64,000 bases of DNA from Lophius americanus (taxonomy: Eukaryota > Chordata > Actinopteri > Lophiiformes > Lophiidae). Below are positions 62,815 to 64,000 of the stretch, in pieces. The DNA is taken from positions 2,781,501 to 2,845,500 of the forward strand of contig JBBDHG010000015.1 of NCBI GenBank assembly GCA_037951165.1. The letters run 5' to 3'. The stretch's first letter is position 1. Every line of letters begins with the position of its first letter. Under the pieces are notes generated by a model. That model was not told the DNA's origin, did not search any database, and saw only the letters and a program-made list of their open reading frames with translations. Made by a program: the position numbers and the translations under genes.

Positions 62815-64000
62815 GTGCAGATAAAAGAGCAGCATCCGCTACTCTACGATCACCTAAAGAATAGGTGAATGAGAATGTCATTTTTGGATGTCTTAGTTGT
62901 CCAAATTTCTTGGGCTTTTTGTGGAAAATCTTTAATTTCCAGATGATTTTGTTCATTTCCTCCAATACAATTACTCTCCACTTCAGCTAAAACATGAACT
63001 GCCAATCCTCACAGTCACTGCAGGAAAAGCAAACTAATATCCAGACTAAAGCTAATGTGAACATGTTGTACACAGAGCCTTTCCGATGCTCTTCGAGCAG
63101 AATAAAAGTACCAATAAGTACTTGTCTTTTACATTATCACACCGTTCAGCTGTTATGGGTCATTATATTCACTAAATTTACATCAGAGGAACAACTCACT
63201 CAGACAGCAGCAGAAGCACGAGTCAATACTGCTGATGGGTTTTTATGCAAAATTAAAGAGTAATCTCCGTATTGTGTTTACATACCACGGATACATTTGC
63301 ATGAACACGGCACTTCTACAGAATCCCATTATTTAATTTTTCTTTTCCCAATATAACAGCACATTATTAAAGCCTATTAAACCACGACCGTCGCATGCAG
63401 AAACGAGCATGAGGTAAATTCTCTGTTTGAGTTAGCATTAATAATTTGTCCCAGTATTAGAACTAAAATTTGGTTGTAGCTGAGCTGTAATGCAGCAAAT
63501 ACAGGGAGGGGAATGATTAATGGATAGGTCACAGACAGAGAGCGACTATTAACGTCCATTCATCCCTCATTCTAGACTGCCTCTCTGTTTCTGCTATAAT
63601 GTCCTGCTTCTATACAACTCTGTGTGTGTGTGGTTTACATGTAACACATCAGAACATCATATTTATAAGGCAAATTAATCTAGATACAGTTCAGGTTTAT
63701 GTTACGGATACATATTGATCTTATTCATGTTCACAGTCAATTTCCTGCACCTTGAAATCTCACAAGCCAAAGATTTGTAATGCTATGACACCCAGGTCAT
63801 TAAGGCTTTCATGGAAATAGCTGTGGCCTTATTGTGTAAATGTTTATTTTACATGTATTTCAAAAGCTTAATGTAGCATGAATGGCATACCTTTATCCCA
63901 AAACATTACAGAGAAATACAAACATCTTGTGTTATTGTTGCAACCTCGGACTGAACAAACATGTCAACATGATTGTTCAGTCTTATTTTATGTAGCCCAG

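Larger units (their letters stand above)
32912..64000 (+). other. sgsm2 intron 2 (open to the right edge)
   Basis: No further sgsm2 exon or other host gene recognised. The region is AT-rich with scattered transposon fragments listed separately. The stretches 38000-40200, 44000-48700, 50400-57400 and 62900-64000 hold nothing I can assign beyond short simple repeats. Exon 3 might still be present but too short or diverged for me to see. Confidence 0.6.

Noticed and set aside
1..64000. CRISPR array, bacterial operons, rRNA or phage genes
   Set aside because: No regularly spaced repeats, Shine-Dalgarno-led gene runs or rRNA motifs were seen; the DNA is clearly vertebrate nuclear.

Overview
The window looks like nuclear DNA of a teleost fish. 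The evidence is spliced vertebrate genes with long introns, AT-rich non-coding DNA, and repeat classes typical of fish genomes: Tc1/mariner remnants, fish-type LINE pol fragments, tRNA-headed SINE pieces, a Ty3/gypsy fragment and short microsatellites. No bacterial operon, CRISPR array or rRNA is visible.

Left part (about 2.8-9.8 kb, minus strand): a complete coding region of ppm1d (Wip1), the PP2C-family phosphatase of the p53/DNA-damage pathway. Six exons can be assembled with consensus splice sites and compatible phases, giving a predicted 585-residue protein. Two things stand out. The last exon runs past the point where the mammalian protein ends, and a +1-frame stop preceded by the expected CVC tail is visible there, so a one-base frameshift is suspected. 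Intron 5 also carries an in-frame stop and poly(A) signals that would make a 443-residue short form. Upstream of its ATG lie a perfect CRE, a p53 half-site and an E-box.

Middle and right part (14.6 kb to the right edge, plus strand): the first two coding exons of sgsm2 (RUTBC1), a RUN-TBC Rab GTPase-activating protein. They are separated by an 18.2 kb intron, and intron 2 appears to continue beyond the window. I found no further sgsm2 exon, so about 31 kb on the right is one intron or contains exons I could not recognise. The sgsm2 promoter also has a GC box and a perfect CRE. ppm1d and sgsm2 are divergently transcribed with 4.8 kb between their start codons.

The rest is intronic or intergenic DNA with decayed mobile elements. 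They include LINE reverse-transcriptase pieces (about 1.3-2.1 kb, 31.3 kb), a second retroelement tail (11.0 kb), several Tc1/mariner fragments of at least two families (22.9, 23.8, 26.7, 29.6, 42.7, 49.6 kb), and a Ty3/gypsy RT-integrase remnant containing a telomere-like TTAGGG tract (61.3-62.1 kb). There is also a previously unlabelled pair of homologous ~340 bp repeats (49.8 and 62.3 kb). A recurring pattern is short, near-perfect inverted repeats, often two side by side. In one Tc1 remnant they appear to have been created inside a known sequence, which points to template-switch mutation. I found no new multi-gene system. The most testable novelties are the ppm1d C-terminus, the intron-5 isoform and the hairpin pattern.
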